From Rhizophlyctis rosea (taxonomy: Eukaryota > Chytridiomycota > Chytridiomycetes > Rhizophlyctidales > Rhizophlyctidaceae): a DNA stretch of 64,000 bases. The DNA lies in contig JADGJC010000046.1 of the NCBI GenBank assembly GCA_027596075.1, forward strand, positions 62,001 through 126,000, written 5' to 3'. A model generated the notes under the pieces. The model was not told the DNA's origin and made no database searches. It saw nothing but the letters and a program-made list of their open reading frames with translations. Positions 33,101 through 44,146 of the stretch are shown piece after piece. How positions within the stretch are numbered: the stretch's first letter is position 1; the number at the start of each line of letters is the position of its first letter. The translations under genes and the position numbers were made by a program.

Positions 33101-35259
33101 ATGCAACAACCCCATCCATACCACCCGGTTTTGCATTCCTCGGCTCTCCATCGCTCGTCAATCCGCTCCAAACCGGACCCTCTTCCTCATCTTCCACCTT
33201 CCAAGTCCAAAACTCCCTCATCACACCAACCATCGAAGCACACGCGCGGACCACGCGGCACCACCCCTACTCAGTCCGATTCGATCCCTCGCGGTCGCAA
33301 AGCACATACGGAAACAGCAGTCTGCCGTGGCCGTTGTCATCGCCGTTGTCCAAGACAGACCGGGTCAAGTTGGGGACATCGCTGTTTGGATCGGTGGATA
33401 AGATTCCGGCTGATTTTGGAAAGGTTGTCGTGAATAGCTTTGGGGAGAGGAAGGTGTGGAGTAATTTGAGGAAGCCGAGGAGGAGGACGTTTACTATCAA
33501 TGAGAGGATTGTGAGTTTCCGGAGAGTGATTTTTATGAATGAGCCATTCTTGCAGTTGCTTACATGAAATTGTGTTCTGCAGGAAAAAGCTGAGCGCAGA
33601 CAAGCGAAGATTCGGTTCCATTCTCAGTTCATTGGTCATCCCGCCTTGAAGCGCGCTGAAGCCCTCGGTTTCAAAGGGACTTCGCAAGAATTCAATGGTA
33701 AATCCCTCAAGTGAATCATCAAAAGCGATTTCATAACCCATTAACATATCCCACTCCACGCCACAGGTTTGGTAGATTGGATTCAATACTCGCCCAACAA
33801 GCGCGGCGGCGGTGGCGGTGCGTCCTTACCGCTCCCGCCAAACATGGACGAAAGCACGCGCGCGGCGGCGGCGGCGATCCATGACTTTGAGGAAGAAGAT
33901 CCTGTGATTCATGATTTGAGGAGGAGGATTGAGGGGACGCGGATGGCGTTTAAGAAGGCGGTTGAGCTGCAGCCGCCCGAGGCGCGGACGCCTTTGTATG
34001 ATGCGCTGATTAGGAAGGAGAGAGAGGTGGGTCTTTTAGATTGGTTTGTGGGTAAATTGGAGGTGAGGTGTTGATTTGTTTTCTGCTTCAGGAACGGGAA
34101 AGGAGACTTGAGGCGGAACGACAGGCACATATCAGAGAATTTGAGGCGGAGCGGGAACGGCAGCGGGCGCAGAGGAGGCTGGTGGTATGTACGGGACTGC
34201 ATGTCATGATCCCTTTCACCCCGTTACTCACATCCCTCGTGCAGAACTTCAAATCCTTCACCGCCGAACAAAGAGAGAAAATCGCCGCCGCCCTCGACGG
34301 GCCCTCGTCGGCCTTGCTGAACAAGATTGGGCCCAATCCGATTACTCGCAAGGATGTTTTGACGTTGCGGGATGGCCAGTGGCTTAATGATGAGGTTTGT
34401 AGTCTTTTGCGGGTTCATTTCGATTGTAGTGAAGTGTGGGGTGTTGATCGTTATTCGAATAGGTCATCAACGGCTGGATGAACATGATCAGCGAACGGGC
34501 CAAGAAAGACGAACCTCGGTATGGGAAGGTGTGGTGTTTCAACACCTACTTTTATGAGAGGCTGTCGTCAGATAAGGGGTACGGCGCTGTCAAATCTTGG
34601 TCGAAGAAGGTGGGCATATTTGGAATTGTTCATTCACGCGCTGTTTGGCCGCACATTGCTGCTTGTGAGAAAATATCACGCGAGCGAAAACTAATCCCCG
34701 TTTTTCAATTGCAGAACAATTTCTTTGAGTGGGACTTTGTCCTTTTCCCGGTGCACGTCCACGGCAACCACTGGATTGCATGCGTGCTCGACATGAAGCA
34801 CAAGAGCATTGAGTTGTATGACTCTTTCCGTGGGGGCCACTCGGACGTCATCAAGGTGGGTGCTTTGGAGTGGAATGTCTGATGAAGCGTGCTTTCATTG
34901 ATATATTTTCCGGAATTACAGAACGTCAAGATGTGGTTGGAAAACGAGTGGCAGAGACATTATCCGGGAGGAAACATCAATTGGGAGGAATGGGATGTTG
35001 CTACTCCGAGGGTAAGAGCTATTTCCGTCCTGACACCGTATCATCAATTATTTCGAAAACAAACGTCTCACTCTCGCTCGACCAAAAATAGGACATCCCA
35101 CCGCAACGCAACGGCTACGACTGCGGCGTCTTCGCGACAAACTTCCTCGAGTACCGCGTCCGGTGCGCCGACTTTGATTTCACGGAGCGGGACATGCCGT
35201 ATATGCGGAAGCGGATGATTCTGGAGTTGTTGCAGGGGTGGTTTGAGGATCGGGCTTAG
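30161..35259 (+). CDS. Ulp1/SENP-type SUMO protease with a long acidic, SIM-rich N-terminus
   Basis: About ten exons; the first alone codes for ~950 residues. The C-terminal ~230 residues are a C48 cysteine protease that matures SUMO and removes it from substrates. Landmarks are LTLRDGQWLNDE, VINGWMN, catalytic His in GNHWIACVLDM (34769-34771), Asp in ELYDSF (34820-34822), oxyanion Gln in PPQRNGYDCGVF and Cys (35121-35123). The first exon opens with a basic, likely nuclear localisation segment (KRERDE...AKRTTRK). It then has repeated YPSI/YPSL units and at least four SUMO-interacting motif candidates (VIELDSGSED, VIDLTSDSD, FVDLTDES, VFVLDSDSD). Also present are an 18-base acidic repeat (31921-32040), a His/Gly-rich patch and two tandem 19-residue repeats (32669-32782). 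A coiled-coil (RERRLEAERQAHIREFEAE) precedes the protease domain, as in Ulp1/SENP1. The stop is TAG 35257. Expected in the nucleus or at nuclear pores. Confidence 0.92.
32669..32782 (+). repeat. two tandem 57-base coding repeats
   Basis: Two copies of a 19-codon unit (IPPLPPKPNGKGKEVERPK and the same with S at position 3), in frame inside the SUMO protease gene. Differences are mainly at third positions, so the protein copy is under constraint or the duplication is fairly recent. Confidence 0.85.
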
Positions 35260-35711
35260 GGGAGTATATACCCTGGGGTTGGATAAAACGCAGAGAAAAA
35301 GCGAAGAACCAACCAGTGTAGAAAGATTAATTGTATATTTTGTCACCATGTCAGAGGCTAAAACATATTTCGGGATGATTTCTGCATCCCTTGTCGTTGT
35401 TTGCATTGCAATGCTGCGTGTGTCGCAAATTTGGGCATCTGAGAGAAGTTCCTTATGTGTGCGTAAAGAGGGATGGTTCCAAACTAAGTATGTACGGAAT
35501 TTTTGATACAAAAAATGACTTCTAAGTACAACGCACGAGTCACAGGCCATCCCAACACACACGGAATGATCGATTCGTGACCCTAAACCCGAGTGATCTC
35601 CTCCTAACATTTGTGGAGTGACTCTGAACATGGTTATCCTGTTCTACCTGACGTGCTACGATGCTACGCCTACTGCTAGCATTGATGGACTCAAAAAGCA
35701 AGAATTGGGAA
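35260..35711. other. convergent intergenic region
   Basis: 3' regions of the SUMO protease gene (+) and the stress-protein gene (-). No gene supported. Confidence 0.4.
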
Positions 35712-36570
35712 TCACAGATCCCACACGCTCTCCCTCTTCTTCAGGTGGTCGTCCTCGACTTGGTCAGCCGGGATGTACCGGACGGTAACGACTGGGATGG
35801 AAGGAGGCGTGTTTTCGAGGACGTAGGTTGCGGTGAGGCCGGTTGTTGTTGTGTGGGTTGTTATGTAGGATGCTATGCTGTTTTTCCCATTGAGGAAGAC
35901 AATGATCAGTGGGTGCTTCGGTCATGAATGGAGAAGGCAGGGGATTTGCTTTACCCAGTGCCGGTTTGGTGGAGCGTTGAACCGATGACGAGGGATGAGG
36001 GGTGTTGTTTTGTTGCCTACGAGGTAGTTTAGTTCCTGATGTTTTCAGTCGGTGGAGACAATTGTGTTCGAGAGGAGTACTAACTTGCTCGACGATTACT
36101 TCTCCGGGTTCACCCGCCAACACCCTCAACGACACCTTCGCTCCCTTCCCAAACGGCTCCTTCGTAACAGTCAAAAGGGTCTTCATTCTTTCTGTTGTCT
36201 AGTAATTCGTCAGCCCCAAGTCAAAACGGTGAGGTCGTGTCCGTGTTGCTGCACCCACCGCATGAACATCCTCATCCGGCACCGCAACCCTCAACACTAT
36301 GACCGAGTCCCCCTCCCCCGCAACGTTCCCCAACACAAACTTCAACGCATTAACCGACGCAGCAGACTCCGACATCGCAAGCAAGATCGTTCGTGCCGGA
36401 CGTGTTCCCACTGAAGATGGGATCTGCACGCTCGGATCGACGTCAGTTGGCGTCATCATATTTGCGGATGGGTTTGCTGTTTCTGCGGACGTGATAAGAA
36501 TATCGTTGTAAAAGGTTTTTAGTTCTATTCCTGGTGGTGAGTGTGGACGTGATGGCGGACGAGACGGCAT
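35712..36570 (-). CDS. universal stress protein (UspA)-like
   Basis: Read from ATG 36570 (MPSRPPSRPHSPPGIELK) to TGA 35712 in about four exons. The first exon has a ~60-residue Ser/Pro-rich lead and then strand and helix 1 of the UspA fold: RTILLAMSESAASVNALKFVL, followed by GDSVIVLRVAVPDED. The next exon gives TLLTVTKEPFGKGAKVSLRVLAGEPGEVIVEQV, the usual helix and strand before the nucleotide loop. The third gives a SSLVIGSTLHQTGTG segment where the G-x2-G-x9-G-S/T ATP loop normally lies; it is only partly matched. The last exon ends NTPPSIPVVTVRYIPADQ, which has the family's closing strand (PVVTVR). Fungal UspA proteins are small and often carry Ser-rich leads; function is usually linked to stress survival. 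Exon joins in the second half are my best guess, and ATP binding is doubtful. Confidence 0.55.
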
Positions 36571-36962
36571 GAACGATGGCGGGAAAAGTTGGAGGGAAAC
36601 CGGTTGGTGTGATCCCGCGTCGTGTGGAATGGTGAGGTCAGGAGGAGCAGCAGGCACACGATGGAAAGGTGGGTTGTTGCTGGTGAGTGGAGATGACGCC
36701 GCTTTGGGTCCAACCCTGGCCCATCCCCATTCCGCAGCAACCAAATCACGTAAGCTAATGTTAATGTCAGGGTCCAGCTTCGGAATTTGCTTTTTTTTTT
36801 TGTTTTTCCAAATTTTCAAAGCCGCAAAGTTCTCAGGAAACGCAATCACTGCTAAGTACAACTAGTTTAATATACCTGCTATTTGACAATCTGTGAAAGT
36901 ATTCCTACGACGAAAAACTACGTAATCATCAGACCAATTTTCCGCTAAACATACTTCACGGT
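36571..36962. other. intergenic region between two minus-strand genes
   Basis: Leader of the UspA-like gene and 3' region of the membrane paralogue. Contains an A/T tract at 36789-36805. No gene seen. Confidence 0.4.
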
Positions 36963-38987
36963 TCAAACCACCAACAACTTTCCAGTCGACCTCCCAAGGT
37001 TCTCGGTGCCCTCATTCACCCCCTCCCGCACACCAACTCCATCTACAAGCCGGATGGTCTTCTTCTTGAGCGCCCCCTTCACATCCCATACTTTACTTTC
37101 TCGAGCCTCCTTCACACCCGTGGCTTGACCAACAGGCGCATCCAGTGACCCAATGAAATCATAAACTGAATCCGTTATCCGTACACCCAAATTGAAGTTG
37201 AAGTCGCGAGATAAGTGCAGGGCGTATATGAGGTAGAGGACAATCAGAATCGCTGCACAAGCAGCTCCGATTAGGAGCACGATAGTACAAGCGTGCGTGA
37301 TTTGCCTAAACAATCACGGTTAGAATGTTGTTGATGGCACCATGATGGCACCAATGCTGCAAGCGGCTACTTACACCACACTGGAAATGGCATCAGAATA
37401 CACTTCATGGTGCGCAGTATCCTCCGTTAAGATGCTGAATGTCGATAATATCATGAGCGTGGTATCCGCCAGGACCAATACTGTAGTTGATAGCAAGTTC
37501 TCCAATTCCTCCGATGTGGGAGCATCACTCAACAGGTTGAAGTCGGCGTCGAACCATGGTGCGCGTTGGGTTGAAGGGCAATTCTGGTACAAGCAGTTGA
37601 TTTTCCCGATCAGATTGGTTATGAAGCTGACGACCGCCGAATTTTCGATAATATCATTCAAAACCGTTAATGGCATTGGTGTTGCGTGCGCAATGGTTGT
37701 AATCATCTCCGGTCTAGCATAGGCCACATATACTCCCGCCGAAGCCTGCCCTTGCATGGGCTTAACATCACAAGCAGCTACATAGAGAGTGAAATCCGTA
37801 CTTGACTCGACAAGCTTCGCGAAGTCCGTCGACCCATCCAGTGCCAGGTTCCGCCCGTAAACCAAAAACCGCATGCCCACATCCGGATCAACCGCAGACT
37901 GAGGAGTGTGTGCATCCGTCCAGTTGAACAACGGCATGAACCCTACCTCCGGCACCGTCACACTATCCATTATGTACAAAGTTCCCAAGCCCACCCCGGG
38001 ATTCGCCATATCCTCTGTCCTGAAGATCTGATAGAAGCTCGATCCAGGACCACCTGGTATGCTATTGTATATCGAGAAGTCCGAGGCCGGGCCACACTTC
38101 ACGTCGACAAAGAATGCAGTGAAATTGGATTCAACTGTTTCTTTCATTATGGGAATGGGCGAGTACGAGCTCAAGGAGACAGTGTCGGGAAGGTCGTGGA
38201 GGATGCGGGTGTATGGGTGGGCGATGCTGTATCGAGTTGTGGTGCAGTAGGGTGATGTGCAGCTGACGTTGGAAATTTGCCAAGCATCGGGAGGAATGAC
38301 AGCTTGCTTTTGCAGCGGGGATGCCAATTCTCCGAATTTCGCTCCAATACGGTCGGTGATGTCAGAAATGTCGATTTTGGGAGTGGAAGTTCGCATCAAC
38401 GTCATAAGAGGAATGTTGCCGTCTGCCCGCAAGGCCCTTATGGGGTTCAGGGAATACAACGACCCGATTGCCCCTAGTACAATGACCTCTCCAATGTAGA
38501 GCACGAGAAGGACAATAGCGATAGGGCTCAAACCAACAAAGATGTCCTCCAACCCCCGAAAGGACCCACTATATAAAGCCGACCACGCCGACATCATCTG
38601 CCGTCCCCGCATACCCCTCGTGGCCAGCTGCTTCGCAAACCACAACTGGCACACCCACCGTCCCAAATTCACCACCGGCAAGATCGAAGCCTGCACCGCA
38701 AGGCCAACACACCATCCCGCCAAAGTTTGCTGAAGCGTTCCGTTCTTCACTACGACTCTCTGATCCCTACCGTATACTAAGCCTAACACGCAGATGGTAA
38801 TGACAAGCGAATTTGGCACTACAACGGATAGAAGGAGGTTCCGGTCCAGGGTATGTTGCTGCTGCGTTTTGTTGAGTGTTGACGCCCGCCATGATGCTTC
38901 TTCATCTACTACTGCGCTCTTCTCTATCTGCCCGCCCACGGTAGACTTTTCACTTGATGTGTCCTTCGTGCCGACCATGATAGCCAT
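36963..38987 (-). CDS. polytopic membrane protein with large extracytosolic domain, paralogue 1
   Basis: Two exons from ATG 38987 to TGA 36963, about 650 residues. The paralogue at 42152-44146 is clearly related. Order: a short charged cytosolic start; helix 1 (LLLSVVVPNSLVITICVLGLV); helix 2 within LAGWCVGLAVQASILPVV; the strongly conserved MMSAWSALYSGSFRGLED; helix 3 (PIAIVLLVLYIGEVIVLGAI). Then come ~350 residues with N-glycosylation-type sites (NVSCTS, NFTAFF, NWTDA) and paired cysteines. A final helix in exon 2 (ACTIVLLIGAACAAILIVLYL) is followed by a basic tail of ~80 residues (GALKKKTIRLV). The layout suggests a surface or endomembrane protein with a big lumenal domain. I do not recognise the family. 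The single intron (about 37308-37372, branch TTCTAAC, phase 2) matches that of the paralogue. A second in-frame ATG at 38978 is possible. Confidence 0.75.
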
Positions 38988-38991
38988 GTTG

Positions 38992-39120
38992 TCAAGGTTC
39001 CTTGTGCCATATCTCGGACTTAACAATCTTTTTCGCAGCGTTTGTGCGTTTCTTGATCTTTCGAAGGATCACAGACAGGCACAATACACAAATGAAGGCG
39101 AGACCTTTTTTGATAGACAT
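38992..39120 (-). CDS. possible upstream micro-ORF with a membrane helix
   Basis: A 42-codon frame beginning MSIKKGLAFICVLCLSVILR and continuing with a Lys/Arg-rich tail, ending in TGA four bases upstream of the ATG of membrane paralogue 1. The order of start, hydrophobic helix and basic tail is what a single-pass micropeptide would have. It could equally be a regulatory uORF that limits translation of the main frame, or chance. Confidence 0.3.
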   Translation of the reverse strand: MSIKKGLAFICVLCLSVILRKIKKRTNAAKKIVKSEIWHKEP

Positions 39121-40781
39121 CTGGTGCATAAGCCACGGATGGGTGAGCTCATGTGATCGGCTTCACCATTCAATTAAATGGCCTTGCGGAATCTCGTCCC
39201 CATTGACATCTATCACTTGAAGAGCTTGAACGCTTTACGTGAATGCCGAGCTGCCCGAAAAACAGGTGCGAGCATAAGGGTAAACTTTTATTTTCCAGAA
39301 TTCATCGATGCAGTCCCTGTTGCTGGACCAATCCCGTTGTGACCCCAATCCCGTTGATGCTTTGGCATGATTCTCACAGCGAGGACAGCTAATCGGCTTG
39401 TTCAGGCAATCATAGATAGCTTTCACTATACTACTTTGAATGATTCAAAGTTGCATCAACGATCAGAATTGCCAAATTCCGTCATCATCATATGATACCC
39501 AAGTCTGAGAGAACAAAAGCGCGATCGAGTGGTTTGGCGCTGCGGGTTACTCAATAATAGTCATAGTCAAAGTGCATCCCACCAGCGCTTTGCACTCTTT
39601 GCTGAAGTTGGAACTATACACGGTGCTGAAGAATAGGACCGATACATGGTGCACGCACAGACTTCAGTACTCCCCGCCACTCATCAAAATTCAGCACCTC
39701 GAATGGAAGTCTTGAAGAGGGAAGGACCTTGAAGTTTCTCACGTGATAAACTTATCTAATCTCAATTTTGGGTTTGGGACCTTTGGATCCGTCAATTTGT
39801 GGGACCCTCTTCCTCCTCTTCCCAACCGGAAGTTGGCCACCAAACGAGGCTTGACCCTCCATCCCTCCGAAAGTCCGTCAAGGGTCCAGAACCTGTCGAA
39901 ATCTCCACAACCCCTTTTCCCGCCATAACAGAGTTCTTCATCCGCACTCACAAGACCCGCTGTATCTGAATCCAGTGGATCCCACCGTCTTGTGTAATCG
40001 CGGAGGTGGGTGGCCCGCGTTTCCACCGACGCACTTCGAGAAATCCGAGCATGTTCAGGATGCGGAATCAGTGCGTGGAACTTCAATGGCGTTGAATAGG
40101 GGAGTGTTTTGTTGCGACATGCGGAAAGGTCTTCAATGGGTCTGGATGCGCTATCTTAATTCAGCCGCCAAATTTCTCAATGGTTCCGCGAAGTACCCCG
40201 AAATTCGAGTACGGATGTGTTGAATGCAATCATTGGGAGGTCAATGCTAAAGAAAGCTCATGGCAGCATGGCTTGGCTGCCAGTGCGACCAAATTATGTA
40301 AATCCGATGTTCGGAAGGAGCATTTTCCGATGCGGTGGAAGTTTCGGAGCAGTGGCAACAAGCAAATTGGCCAGACCCCTTTTCGCCACACATTGGTGGC
40401 ACGGTTGGGGTCCTATCGTTGGCCCACTGGTGGCACGGTGAGGGCTCCACGCAAAATTGGCTTTGTAAACAAAGGTTTGACCCGCGCGTTTGGCGTGTTC
40501 TGGTATGGACCATTGAAAGGACGTTCAAATTCACATTGTCAGTGGCCAGCTTGGACACAAAGCTGGGTAGCAAATCAAAACTTATAAAAGCTGTTGGAGG
40601 GACGGCTTCCCCTCACCGTTTGTTCAATCACATCTAACCAAAAGCACAACAGCACACTCACAGCGACAGACGAAACTCCCTCCCGCCCTTCCACTTCCGC
40701 TCTCCTCCCTCCGACCTCCGTCCTCTTCCCTTCCATCTCCCACCTTTCCGCTCTCATCCTTCCGCCCTTACTCCATCAAAA
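39121..40781. promoter_or_regulatory. intergenic region upstream of secreted peptide 1
   Basis: About 1.7 kb with only short frames. It holds the promoter of membrane paralogue 1 (-) and that of the small secreted peptide gene (+). A 12-base direct repeat, TGGTGGCACGGT, occurs twice about 36 bases apart near 40394 and 40430. A TATA box lies at 40583. Confidence 0.4.
40583..40589 (+). promoter_or_regulatory. TATA box of secreted peptide gene 1
   Basis: TATAAAA within CTTATAAAAGCT, followed by a CT-rich leader of about 170 bases with no ATG before 40782. TATA boxes are rare in this window, so regulated or strong expression is likely. Confidence 0.55.
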
Positions 40782-40934
40782 ATGAAGTTCACCACCATCA
40801 TTGTTGCTGTCCTTGCACTCGCGTCTGCCGCCGTCGCCGCACCGGTTCCCCAGGACGGGATTATTGCCCCACCCGCCTATTCATGCCCTTACACCGGCAG
40901 CAAAAACTGCCCTAAGCCCACCGTCTATTATTAG
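40782..40934 (+). CDS. small secreted two-cysteine peptide 1
   Basis: A 50-residue frame from ATG 40782 to TAG 40932. The first ~20 residues (MKFTTIIVAVLALASAAVAA) are a textbook signal peptide with a likely cut after VAA or just beyond. The mature part is about 30 residues, Pro/Tyr-rich, with cysteines in SCPYTGSKNCPK and a terminal PTVYY; the two could form one disulfide. A strong TATA box and an ATG-free CT-rich leader support expression. It has the same start pattern (MK-T-T, hydrophobic core, short mature chain with two Cys) as the peptide at 47520, so the two may be distant relatives. It lies between the two membrane paralogues. Function unknown; a signalling peptide, wall protein or effector are all possible. 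Confidence 0.65.
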   Translation: MKFTTIIVAVLALASAAVAAPVPQDGIIAPPAYSCPYTGSKNCPKPTVYY

Positions 40935-42151
40935 ATATGGTCACCACGTGATTGCATACACATCTGTAGGTAGATGTAGGAATTTGAGGGCCCCGGGTGC
41001 TGTTCAGCGAATTGCGCTCCCGCCAGTCTCAGGTTGTATTCAGAGAGGGAGATAATGTAGCATGAACTCATCAGTTGTATGCCATAGTGTAAACATCCTA
41101 AAGCGTTGTTAGTTTCAATAAAAACAATCTTCAGTAGCAAGTATTGTTGATGTCCAAAATTTGTCAGTGTCAGCGTTGCTGCTATATATTGGTTTTGGGA
41201 GTCACAAAATTTGCATGGTCTTCATTCTGTCGCACAGGTTGACCAAAGGTTCTCACGAAGGCATGGTGTCCAGGCTGCCATGTCGAGTGATCGCGACGAG
41301 TAAATGATAGGGTCCACCCACAAAGTCCCTGTATCCAGTCTGCCGACACCATTTGTTGGCCTATGCAATGCAATGATAAGTCAACAAACATTGCCGCATT
41401 TCCGTCCACTTCACACACGGACCATACTTCCGGGTCCACCTTTCATATTCTCCCTTCAATGCTGCTATTTGTTTTTTGTGCTCTTTGTGACCGGTGTCGC
41501 TTTGGTTGTTTGGGGCAGTGTCAGCCAGTTCAGTCCGCCCCTGTACATTTCGGGTAGAGGGGCGGACCAAAGTGCGTCAGCGAAAGCGGTTTCGTTCACT
41601 CACACCAATGTGCATCACCATCCCTCCTCTCCCTCAACCAAAAATGGAACAGTACACAGAGCTTTTGGGTACAGTACGCGACCAAAAGGAACAAACACAG
41701 AGGTTTTGGCTACAGTAGGCGACCAAATGTTGAAAAACACCCATCATGTCTGGTGGAGTGTACACACCGTCACACCGCCATTCAATCGGTTTACCAGACC
41801 TATTAATTTATGACAGATCTGACGTTAAGAAACCATCGTTGGATGGTCAGGAATTCATTTCGAACTCGAATGTTCAAGCCTCGATCTGGAAGAAAAGTCC
41901 GTAGTTCACAGTGAACTGCCAATGTGATCTTTGTGATGAGGTGTGGGATAAGTGGAAGACTGTATCTCGAACGATGCGACTACTTCATTGCAAGATATGC
42001 AGCGACTTTTGGGGCACAAGATGTATTTGTCAGACGAAGAAACACGTGAAAAACGAGCCGACTGTTGCAGAAAGGGAAGCACCCAATTTACGATAATTAT
42101 TTAGACACCTAAAATTTAACGACAAAGTATCTTAATTCTCGATCATGTTGA
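40935..42151. other. intergenic region between secreted peptide 1 and membrane paralogue 2
   Basis: Convergent 3' regions, 1.2 kb. Holds a 41-base-period repeat pair (41654-41727) and, at 41902-42096, a frame without ATG coding CxCxxC...CxxC...CxC, reminiscent of a zinc finger. No intact gene supported. Confidence 0.4.
41654..41727. repeat. pair of imperfect direct repeats, 41-base period
   Basis: Thirty-three bases starting ACACAGAG(C/G)TTTTGG and ending GCGACCAAA occur at 41654-41686 and again at 41695-41727 with three differences. Confidence 0.6.
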
Positions 42152-44146
42152 TCAGAAATCCGATTCTACCACTTCTTTATCTGGCGACCCAACCTCCAAA
42201 CGAATCTTCTTACTGCGAACCTTATCCTTGACTGATCTACCTACGTCCCTGGTCAATGTCGACTGGATGACGTTTTCAGCGCTGGTTGAACTAGCGACAG
42301 GGGCTTCAAGGGATCCGAGAAATTCGTAGATGGAGTCGGTCATCTTCACCCCCAAGCTAAACTTAGGATCACGACTGAGACCGAAAGCGTAGACACTATA
42401 GAGTACCGCCAATGCCGCCGCACAAGAAATGCCTAGGAACAGGACCGTCGAACAAGCCGTGGTGATGTTCCTAAAAATGATGTCAGAGTCAATATAGCAA
42501 CTGCAAACTCTGTTTGTATCAACTTACAAGGTGCTGAAGATGTACTGCGAAGCGATTTGGAAGGGAACTGAATTCTGCGAGGGTATGCTCACATCGTTGA
42601 CCATACCCAGAATCAACTCGGCCAAAGCTTGCGTCACGCCCCCCATGATACTATCGTAGTCGGCGGCGGATTGCGGAAGATTGGAAAGGAATCCTAAATC
42701 GCTATCGAACCAGGGAACTGTAGTAACACCACTACAAGTTTGGAAATAGCAGTTGAATCGTGCCACCGTGTTGGACACTATAGCTAAAATTACCCTGTTA
42801 ACCACCAGCAGATTGGCCTGAGGTACTGCCAGCTCCATTTCCTCTACAGCTGTGATGATCTCTGGATCAACGTACGGAAATCGTATCACTCCGTCCGCCT
42901 CCCCACGTAAAACTACTACATCACAAACCGCAGCTTCTACGGAAAATCCAGCTAGATTGTTCGTGAGCTTCGCGAACTGCTTTGAAGTCCCATCAAACAG
43001 GTTGCGCGCGTAAACCAGGATTTGTAAGGCCCCCTTTGGTGAAACGTAACTACGACCGACCCCGTCCGTGGTGAAATTGACGAATGGTAAGAAACCCAAT
43101 TCCGGAGCCGAGACCCCACTAACCATGATCGACGTACCCACGGTCGACCCATCAGGGAAGACCTCGTCCGAAAAAACTTGGAAATATGGATCCGTTGTAG
43201 GGTCCGGGTATACGTTCTGTAATGTATATTGCTGCGCCGGCCTGCAGTTGACTGCCACGTTGTAGGAGGTAAACCGGGATCGCAGAACCTCATCCTTTCG
43301 CGGTTCGCTGGACCAGGTGTCGTTGATATTTAGGAGGCCGATGTCGAATATGGTTCGCTGAAATGGATGAGATACACCTGTGAGGGATGCCGTACATTGT
43401 CCGGTGGTGTCGTCGCAGATTGCACTTGTTGACGTGTTTGATGCTGACTGTGACATCATCGCTTGCCGATACGTAGACGACGCCAAGGTCTTCGAATCCA
43501 GCATGAGTCTGTCGATTGCTTCCCCGACAGGGAATGGAAGCAATGCGCTAGTAATTGCGCTCGTGGTGGGAAGAGTCCCAGATATGCGAAGTCCTTCCGT
43601 CGCCTCCATGGAGTATAAGTTACCGATAGCGCCTAATACAACTATCTCGCCAACATACAGAGACATAAGAACTAGTGCAATAGGGCTAAGTCCCGATGCC
43701 ATGTCCTCTAAACCCCGGAACGACCCACTATACAAGGCGGACCACGCAGACATCATCTCGCGACCCTTCATGCCTTTGGTTCTCAACTGATGAGCGAACC
43801 AAAGCTGACACGACAGTCGTCCTAAATTAATAATAGGCAAAACGGCTGCTTGGACGGCGAATCCTATACACCATCCGGAGAATGTTCGTAATACCGAATC
43901 ATTCCGGACAACAACTTTTCCCGTTAAGCCGTACACCAACGCCAAAACGCATATGCAGCCGACTACGATGTTCGTGCCCAAAACTGCAAATATCTGCCGA
44001 TCTATTCGCGCAAGGCGTCCGACGATGTTGGATTTTGGCAGTACGGGTGCTGACTGTAATGGGGAAGAGCTCTCAACAGCTCGCAAACTGCGAGGTTGCT
44101 TATCCACATCGGTTTGAAGCCCAACAAGCTTTTTTCCTTCTCCCAT
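42152..44146 (-). CDS. polytopic membrane protein with large extracytosolic domain, paralogue 2
   Basis: Two coding exons from ATG 44146 (MGEGKKLVGLQTD) to TGA 42152, about 640 residues, same layout as 36963-38987. Shared landmarks: helix 1 (GTNIVVGCICVLALVYG), helix 2 in FSGWCIGFAVQAAVLPIINLGRL, the conserved MMSAWSALYSGSFRGLED, helix 3 (PIALVLMSLYVGEIVVLGAI), a ~350-residue domain with N-glycosylation-type sites (NTSTS, NDTWS, NFTTD) and cysteines, and a last helix in exon 2 (ACSTVLFLGISCAAALAVLYS) with a charged tail. The intron near 42470-42530 is in the same place and phase as in paralogue 1. The ATG directly follows a good acceptor (TCATCCAG), so a 5'-UTR intron at about 44147-44211 (donor GTAGGG) is likely; an in-frame ATG at 44200 would lie inside that intron. 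Function unknown. Confidence 0.75.
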
